Shown: positions 1-12,607 of the stretch, piece after piece | Layout: every line of letters begins with the position of its first letter | How positions within the stretch are numbered: position 1 is the first letter of the stretch | NCBI GenBank assembly: GCA_914767715.1 | Contig: OU612068.1 | Coordinates: forward strand, 10,416,001-10,480,000 | Direction of reading: 5' to 3' | Length of the DNA: 64,000 bases | DNA from: Membranipora membranacea | Lineage: Eukaryota; Bryozoa; Gymnolaemata; Cheilostomatida; Membraniporidae | Made by a program: the position numbers and the translations under genes | The notes under the pieces: generated by a model | Told to the model about the DNA's origin: nothing | Database searches by the model: none | Seen by the model: only the letters and a program-made list of their open reading frames with translations

Positions 1-349
1 CAAAAAAAAATTAATATATATATACCTACATGTCTGATAAGAATTTGTATTCATCACTTATTTTAATTAGGTCTATGCTATGGTGTAGAATGATATTTAA
101 AATTGTATACATTATGAGAGCTACCGGTAGTTCTAAATGATTGACCTTGGAAATTCTGAATAGTATCTGTTAGTATTAATAATGGGATGCCACCAAATTC
201 AAAATTGGAGAGGTTGGTTCTACAACCATGCTATAGGTTTGATCTATGAATTGAAGCTCTCATCTCAGTCAGCAGCAAAATCTGGAGAGCAAGCGACTGA
301 AACGGTAAGTTAATTATATCGACTGGTTCTATTGACTGTCTCAACTCAC

Positions 350-3300
350 CTGATCAGCAGCGCTTGGAGCTCGGTCTAGGATAGCCTGAGCTGCTTTGTT
401 ATCTTTGTGTGTCATTGCGGTGGCAAAGGGAGTCCACCCCGTCTTATCCCTCAACATAACATCAAGTTCAGGGTGAGAGAGTAAGAGATATGTAATGTTA
501 GGCTGCTGGTGGCTACAAAATCAACAAAAAATGAATAAGTTAGCTATATAAAATCAAATGTTGTAAAGCTATCCTTATGACAGAGTTTGCAGAGGAATGA
601 TGAAAAAGCATAATGAACAATTTGTAAGTCACAACCTCCAATTACCCATTTCCAAATTTCAAGTAAATGAAAGGTTTAAGAGCTTGACTTTTTTTCTCAA
701 ATAATTGTGTTGTGGGTGTCTTTCTTGTTGAATTGCTGTTTAAAATGCCTACCTGATAGCTATATGTAGAGCCGTTCTTCCCTCACTATCCTGTGTATTG
801 ATAGTAACACCGCACTCTATAAGCTTCTGTACGACCTCTTCTTGACCTTTAGAACTAGCCATATGTAAGGCAGTCTGTCCGTCCCTAGCCACATCTCCTC
901 CCTCTCCAGCTAGACCAGGCTTGCGGGGGCTGTCTATCTCACACCCACTATAAATTGGTAAAAATACAAGCCTCAGCATGTAATTTTTGGAGTTATTAAA
1001 AATGGCTTCTTTCCGTTTCTAAGTAGGAAAGTATGTGTTTACCAATTAATTGCGAATTATTGACCTTTACACCAGTGTAACTGGTGTGCCTGTAACAGTT
1101 TGGTTATTGCACAGGGGATATGTTCATTTGGTTCGTATATTGTACGTACACTATTCCCAAACAAAAGCATGGAAGAGCATCATCAATGGAAACCGCGTAA
1201 AAATGTTAGTATTTCAGTATTGAGGAGTTATCTGTGAAACATCAATGAGCAGATAAATCAAATTTTCAAGTTCAAAGCAGTAAGCTTATTGAATGGGGAT
1301 ATAGAATTATCATCATTGATTGTTTAATTAACAGTACAATCGCTCTTTATAGTTCATTCATTGCTAAGTCATTTAGAATCATAAACATAGGCCTACATGA
1401 AAAAGTGGTTTCTAATACCACATTAATCGTATGCTTGCGCAGCAGACGGTCAACTAGCTGGGAGCATCAAGAATAAATTGACAAATTGACAACAAGGGCA
1501 AGGACAGGTGTGTTACCCTACCCTGACGTCGTTTTAAACAATTTCTACATTGGTAGGCTACTTTGGGTCTAGAATAACAAATGGAAGTAGGCTGACTCAC
1601 TGTGATATAAGATAACAGGCATGTTTCTGTTTGTTTGTATCTATAGCTCTGTGTAGTAAAGTCTGCAGACAACCTTCTCTACCAGTATTCCAGCTATTCA
1701 AGTCACATCTGTTCTTTACCTAAAAAATGAAACACCATGGCGGCTGAATGTTTGAAGTGATGGGTCGTTTATTTTGATGGCACTCCTTTTTTCAGGCCTT
1801 TTGTACAGACAGCTGATGAACAAATTTCCTTTCAAGACGATAGAACACAATACAAGGAGACAACGATTTTCCCCTACGCAACAGCATTGTACAGGAACGA
1901 ATCATGCACTTTCTGACAATTTATAGGTATCAGTGTTGAAAATGAAGGGAATTGACTGACACATACCCCGTTGTTGAAATTGCAGACAAAGTAACATGGG
2001 GAGTTGCAGACATAGGGCATTTAGTTGCATTAGCTTGAAGGTCAGCTGTTGTTTATAAACCAAGGGTATTGACAGATATGCATTATATAAGGTATCAGAA
2101 ATTGTATGTGCACCTGATATTGTTTTATTCACGCCAATACAAAATCAAAGCGTAGACTTCAATTATTTGGAATACTAGCACATCAGTGACACTCACCAAT
2201 ATATCACAGATATTGCTATCCTCAGTATCCAGAGCATGCCAGATGAGTGGATCACCTTTACTACTGACATCATTAACAGGTGATCTGTGCTTACATAGTG
2301 ACGAGACAACTCCGGACAAGTGCTTGTTGATAGCCAACTCCATGACACTTTCATTCTTACTTGTTCTGTAAAATAGGCAAGACAGATGATCAATTCTGCC
2401 ACCATTATAGTATTATTGAGGCTCAACAGTAGGCACTCTAGTTGTGGTAGCTGGACATCTTGTGCATAAATCAATTAATCCTGTACCTTTTATATGGAAA
2501 ATATCACATCCTGGTTGCAGACATAATAGCAATTGGTATTTTCTTGGGTAGAGAATTTTAACTTCTATTTGCTAAACACCTCATACGCATAGGTTATGAG
2601 ATTAAAGGCAGTTAGACGTCCAGTTATAATGAACTTATGCCATAACTCTCAAGTTGATGGCACAAGGAGTTGACATATACCTTTTCCTAATGTCTGCCTG
2701 ATTATCCATAAGGAATATACAGCTGGGTGAGTCTTTCCTCATCACAGCCTGGTGAATCAGAGTGAGGCCCTCAGTATTTGTGTCATTGACACTAGCTCCG
2801 CCCAGCATCAGCTTTCTCGCAATGTCGTGCAGCCCCGCCCACAGAGCTACAGCTAGAGGGGTTTGGTCTAGAGAGTCTTTTATCGAAAAGTTTGGCATTA
2901 TCAAGAAACTGTTGTTTGACCTCAGCAATATGTCTGGAAATAAAGAGAAATTTCGTTATCAATCAAGTATGATGATACGATTGTAATAAATCTGTGTCAA
3001 TCCTTGGTAAACAATGTAAAATATACACATTGCATATGCTTATGATGCCAAAAGGCATATGTAAAGAGCGCAATGTCTGTCCAACAAGCAAACTTTGAAA
3101 AAGAAAATGATATTAATATTGACAATAACAAGATTTATGACATCTTGGTTCTGGCCGATTTCAAGTTAGTATTGGTTTGAAATTCTGTGGCATAACTATA
3201 TTGCCTGTCAATTAGCATCTAACGTAGACTCAATATACCAAGTCTAATATTAGTCTAATACATGAAGTCTATGGTATCTGACCTCAGGACTTCAAATCTG

Positions 3301-6300
3301 TGGTCTGACCTACTGTCTGATGAGGAATGAAAAATACACTTACCTTTATGGTCTATAAAAGCTTGTGTGACAGCTTCATGGCCGTTCACTATAGCCAGGT
3401 GTATTGGAGTTTGTAATGATACTACAGTTGGTACCGATGGTGTTTCCTCTTCATCATCCTCCAGCTCCACATGGTGGTCATCATGAGGTGGAGTTGTTCT
3501 CTCATTGCTGTCAGGTGACTGATAGGGTACACCATAATCTAATACTGCTGACCTCTCACCATTCATGGCACCTACAGAGTACAACATTATCTAAACCATA
3601 CATGAAACACACACAAGGTTTTACAGCCCTTAAAATTATCACCTCAGTCTAATCGTCACTATGATTACGTGCATTAACTTGAACTGAAATTACCCAAGCC
3701 CCTCTGCCGGCCTGCTTGCAATAGCATTACATACTCTTCCCGGTGGTGCCTGATATTTTGGAAGGCAAAGTATAAAGGAGGGTCAACTTATCAGTGTTTC
3801 TTTAGGTTTCCTTTTGCATGTTTGTGTCAAGCTTATAAGAGAAGGAGATAACTCACCAGAAGAGCGAATAGAACTTGACCTCTGATCTCTCTGGTCATCG
3901 AATGGATTATAGCTCTCCACATCTTCCTCCTCTTCCTTATCCTCATCTAGGAAAGGATTACTGGGATCGTTCTCCTCTGTGAATGGATTGTCATCCTCAT
4001 CCAGTGAGAAAGGGTTATAATCTAACATACCCCCGGTAAGCAGCTGATCATTAGTCAGGGGCGTATTAGCTCGGTTATCACCCCTGTGAATGCCGTTATT
4101 ACTATTAAGTTTGTTTGCTGTATGCTTGTTAGCAGGAGGCAGTAAGAGTTTATCTGATGGTTGTCTAGACTGAGGTCTACTAATTGTCTTGACAGGCTTT
4201 GGTTGGGGCGGGGGCTCTATATACAGAGTCTGCGTATTAGGGCTAGCACCGTTAGTGAGTAAGACTTTTACTAATTCTAGTAATCCAAGTTGCGCTGCAA
4301 AATGTAATGGCGTTTCTCCCTGCAATAAAAAATAACATTGTTTGAGATTGACTAAATAGATTGATAGACTATTGTGCTAAAAAAATTCGGAATTTTTGAT
4401 ATCATGACAGAATATGTATAAGATGTTCACACTTCTGCTTTGATTAACCTATGCTGTGTATTTAGTATAATTTTAGTATAATTTTTGAATAATTATAGTA
4501 TAATTGAGAAATTAATATAATTTAATTATCGAGATGTGTCCCCTTTTGAGTTGAGCAGCGCAAGGGTTTGCAAAGAGAGCATAGATTGAATTTTTTTATG
4601 TCAACAGAAGAAGAAGAAAACTAGATTATGAGATTTAGTATTACCATTGATCGCGATTTTTGTTCCTGATCAATTATCAGTAGTCATAAGTACGCAGAGC
4701 CCTGTCTTTTTATTTGCAAACATAAGACTATGTAACCATTGAATTTGCTTGAGCGTGAATTTGTTTCATTAAATATGGCATAGAATTTGTTGATAATTTT
4801 GGATTTGATATTAGTATTTATGATAGAAAGAATCAGACTTGAGGACAAGTCTTGTGTGTCTATTCCAATAATAAGTCATCATTGAACTCAATGTATGAGA
4901 AAAATTCAATTCAGTGCAAGTCATGAGTCAAAATCACTGACTCAGCTGAAACTGGAGTTGCAACTTGGGAGTTCAAGTCTACAAGTCTGTATAAAATCAT
5001 CTTAGAATGAGACCTCTGGAATCTTCGTAGAGTCAGGATCACCTATCATTAGTTAGTCTCAGCAGCAAAAGATACAAAGGGTTTCTTTCACCGTAATAGT
5101 CTTAGGTAAGGTTGTATATAGTGCCGGTATGAGGTGAATTTTAAGATAGAGAATTTGTCTTACCTTGCTGTGCTAACAGAAATAAAAATTGACATCAAAG
5201 TAATGAGATCAAGCGTTCATTCGAAGCAAAGTAATGTTGCCCACCGTACTATATAGAACAAGCAATTCAGGTTCTACTAGAGATTAAGAGTGAAACAATG
5301 AAACTACCTTCATATTTGGTATGTTGAGGTCAGCTTTTCTCTCCGCTAGGAAAATTGCTGCCTTTTCTCTCCCTTCTTTAATGAGGCTGTGTAAAAGTGT
5401 CTCACCTATAAAAATGGAGACCATTAAATCAAATAGCGCCAGTGGTGCCAAAGTCTAATTTGAACCCCAATAATCATTTATATACAATAGTACTAAGTTT
5501 TCATAAAGCAATGAGGTTGAGTATGATTTACAAGCCTGTGGTATGAAGGCAAACTTTTCCTCCCTACAGATACAAACCTGCATGTTGCCTCTGTGGTGGA
5601 CAACCAGCAGATGTAGGCAACATTGATGACATAAACCAATGCATACTGAAAAAGAAATGGCTATGGATGACATACTGTGCTGGGGAAGGTGTTCTAATCT
5701 TTGAAAAACTTCCCTCTGACAGACTCAGAGCAGCAAAATACTGAGCTAATGCCCGGAAGTTTAGTTTTCTGCATGTGTTCGCGTTTTAGCTCAATTTTTA
5801 CCAACATACATACTTAACTCCTTCTGGGTATGAGAGAAATAAACTAACCAGTTTCTGGATGCTTTGTATTGACAGCGCAGCCTTTAGCGATCAGCTTAGC
5901 AGCCATGCACTGATCAGAAAGGTCGGAATCTGAGGTCAATGAGAGCGAGAGAGCTGATTGGTTACTATTAGTAAGTAGGTCAAGATTGAGACTCGCAAAC
6001 TGCAACAACTCGTCAAATACACAATCAGCCCCCGACTGTATACTAGTGTGGAGAGGTGAACTGTAAAATACCAACACATACACAGTAAAAAATTCCTCAT
6101 GTTTACTAATTACCATCAAGTATGCCCCTAGAAACAGTAAAACTTAGTTTGAATTCCAGCTAATACAAACATATAATTCTTCTTATAAATTTGAAGTAAC
6201 TTTTTATCTTTTCAAGACATCAACCATGATCTTAATTTTGCCGATTGCCACTTGAACAGTAACATAGTTTAACCAAAACATAGGATAGAGTAGCAGTTCA

Positions 6301-9300
6301 TTTCCAAGTAATATTTTTGCCAATCTTTTCGGATAACAAAAATAAGCTCATTCCCATTCAAAGATGTTTCCAAATAGATGAGTCGGGTCACTAGTTCCTT
6401 GCGTATTTTCATCTTATATATTATAATGGAATTACAAAACTAAATGCAAATCAAAAACATTTCAGGTAAGTCAATTGGACAAGCTAGCTAGAAATCCTAC
6501 TAGCGAGGTCGTACTTTCCTTACCTTCCTTGCGAGTCCTGTAGGTTAGCATTAGCAGCTGATTTGAGTAGACTAGCTGTTACATTTACTTTCTCTTCCTC
6601 ACTCAGAGGACATGTAGAGACCATGTGAAGAGCTGATGATTTGTGCTCATAAGTTGTGTGATTCGGGTCTGTGCCGTTTTCAATAAGGAACAAAGCTGAA
6701 AATTCATCCGCTGCAATAAAAAACACATAATAAGTAACTCTTTTGCAAAGTAGTATAAATACTTGCCCAGTGTTAATGCTGAGAGAATTTGTTTGTTAGA
6801 CATCAAGTTGATAATGGGATACCACTACCAGAAATACAAGCAAATTATTATTTTAACTATATCCTGATAGGAGGGTTGTCTCTATTTTATCCAATGTCCA
6901 AGTAAACTGTCCCATATTGTTTAAATAAAGAAAAATGCAAAATAGAGAGACCTTGTCAGTAGGTCCTGAACCATTACTACAATCGTTTCACAGGTTAGTT
7001 TCCTCTTTCCATGAATACAGAATCACCCAACGATAAACCCTGTTGGTATAATCAAATGGAAGTCCCAAACATGTATTTGTTGTCAAAAGTTAAAGGGTGC
7101 TACCTTAGCCTAAACTCACCATCATGAAGGGCCTTATGAATGAGACTTTGTCCCTGATGATCGATAACATTCATATCTACTTTATTCTTAACTAGAGTCT
7201 CAGCTATGCTCTTCTGTTTCTGTTTCAGAGCCAGCTCAAGAGGTAACGCTCCATTATCATCTCTCTCATTCAAACGCTTCTCTAACTACATACAACAATG
7301 TGAAGTAGAAGATGCACTATATGTGTATGTTTAGTAACACTGAGGGATTGGGGGGGAGAGATTTGTGTGGAAGAGCCTAATGTATAGTACCTTATGGATG
7401 AGTGGGAAGCTTGCTTGTAGTAGTATCTTTGATAATGGTTTAATGACACTTTGATATTGTAAAAATGATATAGTGACTGTAGTTAAAAGGAAAAGTCAAT
7501 GTATAACAACCACAACTAGAGAAAGAACTCATAACGGTAACTGTTATGAATTATTTCTCTTTGTGAAAATTGAATGTCATGATGAAAATGAAAAACAATA
7601 AATGAATTTGATACATAAGCTCACAAAAGAGATCATCTTGTCTCTAATGTACACCTTAATAAAAATATTTTACCCACCTGTGAGCTGTATTCAACTACAT
7701 ATAAGAACACCACATCCTCTCTATGTGCTTTTATAGCTCTGTGTAGAGGAAACTTAGACTTAGATTTAAACATCTGATATAACAGCGGTGCGGGCATACT
7801 GGCGAAATCAACACTTGTAAAATCATCCTAGAAGACAACACGAATCAATGTTAGACATAGAAGTAAGTGGCTACATGAACAGGACAGAGCGCACATAGGT
7901 GAGCACAAACATGAAGTTGTCTGCCCTTGATTAAAGAGGAGACAATTTCAAGTCAATTCTAGCTTATAGGTAATTAAATCAAGGAGAAGATTTACATTTA
8001 CCAAACCAAAGAGCTTCATAGTAATAAGATTCACATAATGTATGACATGACATTACATAATCATTACACTTTACAGTATTGTCTCATATTAACCATACCC
8101 AGTGATTAGATATGAGCTCAGAACAATGGTTCTTTAGCGTCTCAGCGTTGATATCATTCGCAGTTTGATAAAACTGTATACAATTCTTAACTGTGACATG
8201 AGATGTAATTGCCTGCTCACACCTGTCAAGTAATAAAAGACATAATCATGCATATGCAAAACTGAATGATTCAAGAAAATTTAAATTTTGATAGCCTCAC
8301 CAGGGAGTTTGACAAATACTCAAAATTCCATTCTAATGTGTTTCACAGAAACGGCCAAGACATTAGCAGAAATATTTGAAATACTTTGCCAGTACACCCT
8401 AATGCAAATATTTTTTCTGTAATCTTAATTGTTCTGTAAGTCGTGTCTAGTTAAAATATTGTGGCATATTGTATGCAACCTAGCTTTTCTTTTGCGTTGA
8501 CATGACAGACAACATTTGCAGGAGTTTTCATAAAAACCATCGGGTTACAAGATTCTATCATAGTAGCCTTTGTGTCTTGTCACGGATATCAAATAGACCT
8601 ACCGTGCAGGATGAAAATATTTTTTTGGTGAAAACTTTGCCAACTTGACTCAAAATTGATTGATCAAGATATGCGATGGCAGACTATTGTTTTAAGGCAT
8701 ATGTATAATACAGACGTTTCACAGACATTGAATAATTAACTAAAATAACGTAAATTTAAATTCTAGTGTAATTTTGCTGTGTTGGGTGTACCTGATCATG
8801 AGAGGATGGAGTTTATAGCGACCAGCTGTGCTGAGCAAAGAGAGAAGAAAATCACTATCACTGTTCACTTCTATAGCATCTGTGTAAACCCATCGGATAA
8901 GAGCCGAACCAACCTCATAACTCACATCTAAAATAACACAGATAGAGGGTAGTAGGTATACAGGCTATAACATAGATAGAGGAGGACGTGAGTATACAGT
9001 CAAGATAACTAAAAAGGATAGGATGCACTCATTGCACTGTTTTGATGACGCTTCATAAAAATCTTTTTAACAAAGCAGCTTTTGACTTATCAGTGAGGAT
9101 TTTTATTATTAGTATGAGGAAACAATTGCCATATCATACAGAGTGGAGTCAGCTAATTTATGAATAGCCGACATTTATTAAACCTCAAGACTTTACACAC
9201 ACGTCATAGTAAGCTTAAAATTGTGCTTGCTATTATTAAGGCACCCTAAACTAGCCTATGCTTACTCCTGTAGGCCCATAGTATTTTCAAATAATATGAG

Positions 9301-11494
9301 AATAAAGAAACATTGGTCATTTAGCCTGTACCAAGCAGATAGGCAAGAAGGAAGTGGGAGTATATTTAATCTTTAGTCTAATATTGTAATATGTGATTAT
9401 ATGCTTTGCTGATTTATTTGACAAGAGGAAATTACTCCAGTGTTTACTTACAACAGGGATGTAAGAGAACTATCTATCTCATTTTTCAATGTTCGTTTTT
9501 CGTTGATTTCAGGTGCGAGTGCATATGTTACTAGTTTAATACTTATCATCTCGTTTAAGGTATTTTTAGCAAGTTTTACTAAGGTGATTGCTAAAAGTCT
9601 AGGGGGACTTATTTCCTCACACTGGCTCATTACTATTATGCGTTTTTATTGCGGTTTTCATATACATAAGTTCATGAACACGTTATGGACACCTGATGGC
9701 ATGTTGATCTCTGATGCTGTTTCCAGATCGTCGACACTCCAGTGGTCAGATCGAGCTTTGAGGACAAACTTATGGCTCTTAATGCATTCTCCTCCAACTT
9801 TGATAGTGATGTCACTGCAAGGTATGGACAGAAAAAATATATATATATAATATTTATTTGATTGTGAACTGAGTCAGCAATCAGTGGAAAAGGCATAAAA
9901 TAGCAGTCGATCAAAACAATCACAGTAACATATAGACATGACATAAATGATTTCTCTCAATCCTGCATAGCCCGGTACATTGAATAGGCCTCCTATGATC
10001 GATATTAGTGCAAGCAATAAAGAGACAAAGGATTCAATAATATTTTGGAATTCCCCATTGATCAGGTAAATCTTTTATCGTAGACAATAATTGCTCATCT
10101 AGCATAACAATCTATATATTTTTATACCTGTATTCTTGCTGGTTGTAAAGCTGAGACACAATGGAGAGTAAACGAAACACGAATCCATCTCCATCAGCTT
10201 GTGATGACGATGCTGTGACAATCTCATATTTCCTACTTAGATCCTCATACTTGGTCTGCAGTTTAACATACTCCTCTCTTATCAAGGCCAAATGCTTCTG
10301 TAGTTTTACCACTTCCGCTACAGAATTAAAACTATCATATGAGAGCTCTGTTTTATTTGTTTTGGATTGAGGTTGAGGTGAGACAAGGACGGAGTTTTCA
10401 TGGGAAATTTAAAACACTACAATTGTCAAAATAAGAGAAGTGCAACTTTTTTGACGTCAGAGAAGGTTCCCATCATCACCCAGGGTCTTCCAAACATATT
10501 GAGAGCCGTGATCATTCAGGTTTGTTTAGCAGCTGGAAGGAACAAGAAATACACAATGTTGTTGACATGTCAGAACAACGGATTAGATTACAATAGGCTT
10601 ATAAACTGTCTCGGTAATCATAGGATTTACTTTGAGCTACCCATACAACAATATAAACCCTTTTCCCAGTACGTAACAAGATCCTGCCAAGACTATTGTA
10701 CGATTTTATGGGAGTTTTCGCAGGAAAACGGTGCTGTCATCTACAATGAGTATGAATACCTACACTTTGTTAGGCTAAATATAAAGTAAGTGGGACAGGC
10801 GTTTTATTATTGTTATCATAATTATTTATACAGAAACAATTTATATATTGCAATGATCAGGTGGGCTATTGTAAAACAATTCGGGAGAATATATATAATC
10901 CAACATGAAGGCCAGAGAAGAGAGCCAGGCCTGTGTGTTTACATATTAAAACCAATTTTTAAGTAGGTCCATTCATTTAAAATTTAGGCCAAACCTCACA
11001 GGAGTTCATTGAATCAGCTAACAATTAGTATTATGAGTGAGAAGTGACAATGATGACTGTCAATCCTCGGTTAATCATAAATCAATTTATTTAGGCAATT
11101 TACTAGTACTGATTACTCTAGAGTTGTTTTTATTCACCTATATTAATCCTGTGATTATTGGGCTATGGAGCATACAGTGAGTGGGAAATGAACTACCTTG
11201 GAGGAAGGAGCAACTGCTCCTTGCTTGGAGTAGTAAGTGAGGGACTGATATGTCATGAGTGATGATGATGAACTTAGTTTACTGGAGATGACTACTATTG
11301 AAGAGGAGAAGAAAATGAGAGAGACCGACTAGTGACTGGATACGTGCATTGCTCACCACACTATCATATCTCACAACCACAATACATTGCTATCTAAAAT
11401 GAATCCTACACATTCGAAAAAGCCCTGAGTCACATAAATCTGGCACATGACACATCATAGAGAGAATAAAAAAATGTTACCAACCTTCAGCCAT
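350..11494 (-). CDS. ANKFY1: Rabankyrin-5 (ANKFY1), 5' 17 coding exons, partial
   Basis: Coding exons in transcript order: 11494-11485, 10317-10128, 9814-9693, 8927-8792, 8222-8099, 7827-7678, 7285-7120, 6710-6524, 6060-5849, 5405-5308, 4319-3857, 3571-3344, 2933-2681, 2365-2197, 1719-1601, 947-753, 512-350. All junctions are GT-AG and all phases agree, giving 995 codons before the window ends. The start codon in the tiny first exon gives MAEAEVVKLQKHL, close to the vertebrate N-terminus. Order: short coiled coil, BTB domain (exons 3-5, e.g. SHKFVLKARSDHWS), then ankyrin repeats (GETPLHFAAQLG, LLHRAID, DGQTALHMAS). Known role of the family: a Rab5 effector on early endosomes acting in macropinocytosis and, with EHD1 and retromer, in recycling. 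The last ankyrin repeats and the lipid-binding FYVE finger must lie left of base 1. Exon 11 carries a long acidic insert with four NPF motifs. Very sure of identity; exact splice sites are inferred. Confidence 0.95.
10452..10459. promoter_or_regulatory. Perfect full CRE palindrome TGACGTCA
   Basis: An 8-bp consensus cAMP-response element, the preferred site of ATF/CREB bZIP dimers including ATF2. It lies in ANKFY1 intron 1, about 1 kb inside that gene and 2.1 kb upstream of the start codon of the ATF2-like gene. The match is exact; a regulatory role is inference. Confidence 0.4.
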
Positions 11495-12607
11495 TTCCAC
11501 ATCACGTGATAGAAGGCTTTAAATTGATTTAGAATTTTTTCCAGCCAGTGAGCAAGTTTTAAGATTTGTATTTAAATTTCATTGAGATAAATTAAATCAT
11601 TCTTTTCATTCATTTTGGAAAGATATATGTAAATATTGCTTGCAAACATAAGAAAATGGTCAAATCTATTTATTTAAGACTTTAAAAAAAGAAATGTTCT
11701 AAGTCCAGCTGCTATTATTGAATCTATTTCCTGTCTGGAAAAACACTTTTTGGAAAAGAAACATATTTGTATTTTTCAGAGTACATGTTTCTGTGCTGCT
11801 TAGACTCCTCTCCCTGGTCCTCATTATCTTGGATCACCAAACTGAGGCGCCTCTGCTAGTTTCTGGACTGAAGGTAAAAAATGGGTGTTTGCATATATTA
11901 AAATGATGAAAATGTAAACAGACACAGTCACACGTTCTTGTCCTTGCTGTTATTATTTTTATATATATATGAAAATAAAATATAGAAAGAAATTAATTTT
12001 CTGAATTTTCTGAAATGTTATTACCTTAAACTCAATTTCACCTAATGAAACAGGAAATTGTTCATTAATCAGGCCTAGCTAGGTACATCACTACTATCAA
12101 ACTTGTCCATAGATAGATAGTTTTACCTCTACAACTCTTCTGGCTTCTGCTGTTGATGAAACTGGTGCCTGGTTTTTCTTGCAAGAAGATTAAATTGACA
12201 TCTCATGTTGATAAGGCATGCCATGTCATTATGAATGCAATGGTAGGTGCGCCCCTGCCTAGTTGAGCAAGCTTTGAATGTAACAAAAGAGCAACTCTGT
12301 GATGCAACGAATGACTACAATTTCTACTTTGGCTACTCGAACCGCTTAGGCTTATTTATACACTATTTCTGTAAAAATTCATGTGCATATCTGGATTTGT
12401 CTCTACGAATGTTTTGTTGGTTGACTGATACTTGAATGGCACTGGTTCAGTTTGAACTGCATTAAGTCCTATGGATGTAATCTTAAGTCAGCACCACTTT
12501 GTTCCAGCGTAATCTTTACTAAAAAGCTTGATATTTTTGTCAGGATGTAGTCTGCACTGGAATATCACGCCCTGCCCGAAGGTGGCAGAGTCTTAGTGAT
12601 TAGCACT
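11495..12607. promoter_or_regulatory. Head-to-head intergenic region between ANKFY1 and the ATF2-like gene
   Basis: The two start codons are divergent and about 1.1 kb apart, so both promoters must lie here or in first introns. The ATF2-like first coding exon has a 5'UTR part beginning after the CAG acceptor at 12541-12543, so at least one untranslated exon lies further upstream; I could not place it. No TATA box is evident. The region is AT-rich without recognisable coding sequence. Confidence 0.45.

Noticed and set aside
10400..10789. 129-codon plus-strand frame in ANKFY1 intron 1
   Set aside because: No recognisable domain, no signal or low-complexity clue, and it lies antisense inside an intron. 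In AT-rich DNA one frame of this length in 64 kb is not surprising. Transcript data could overturn this.
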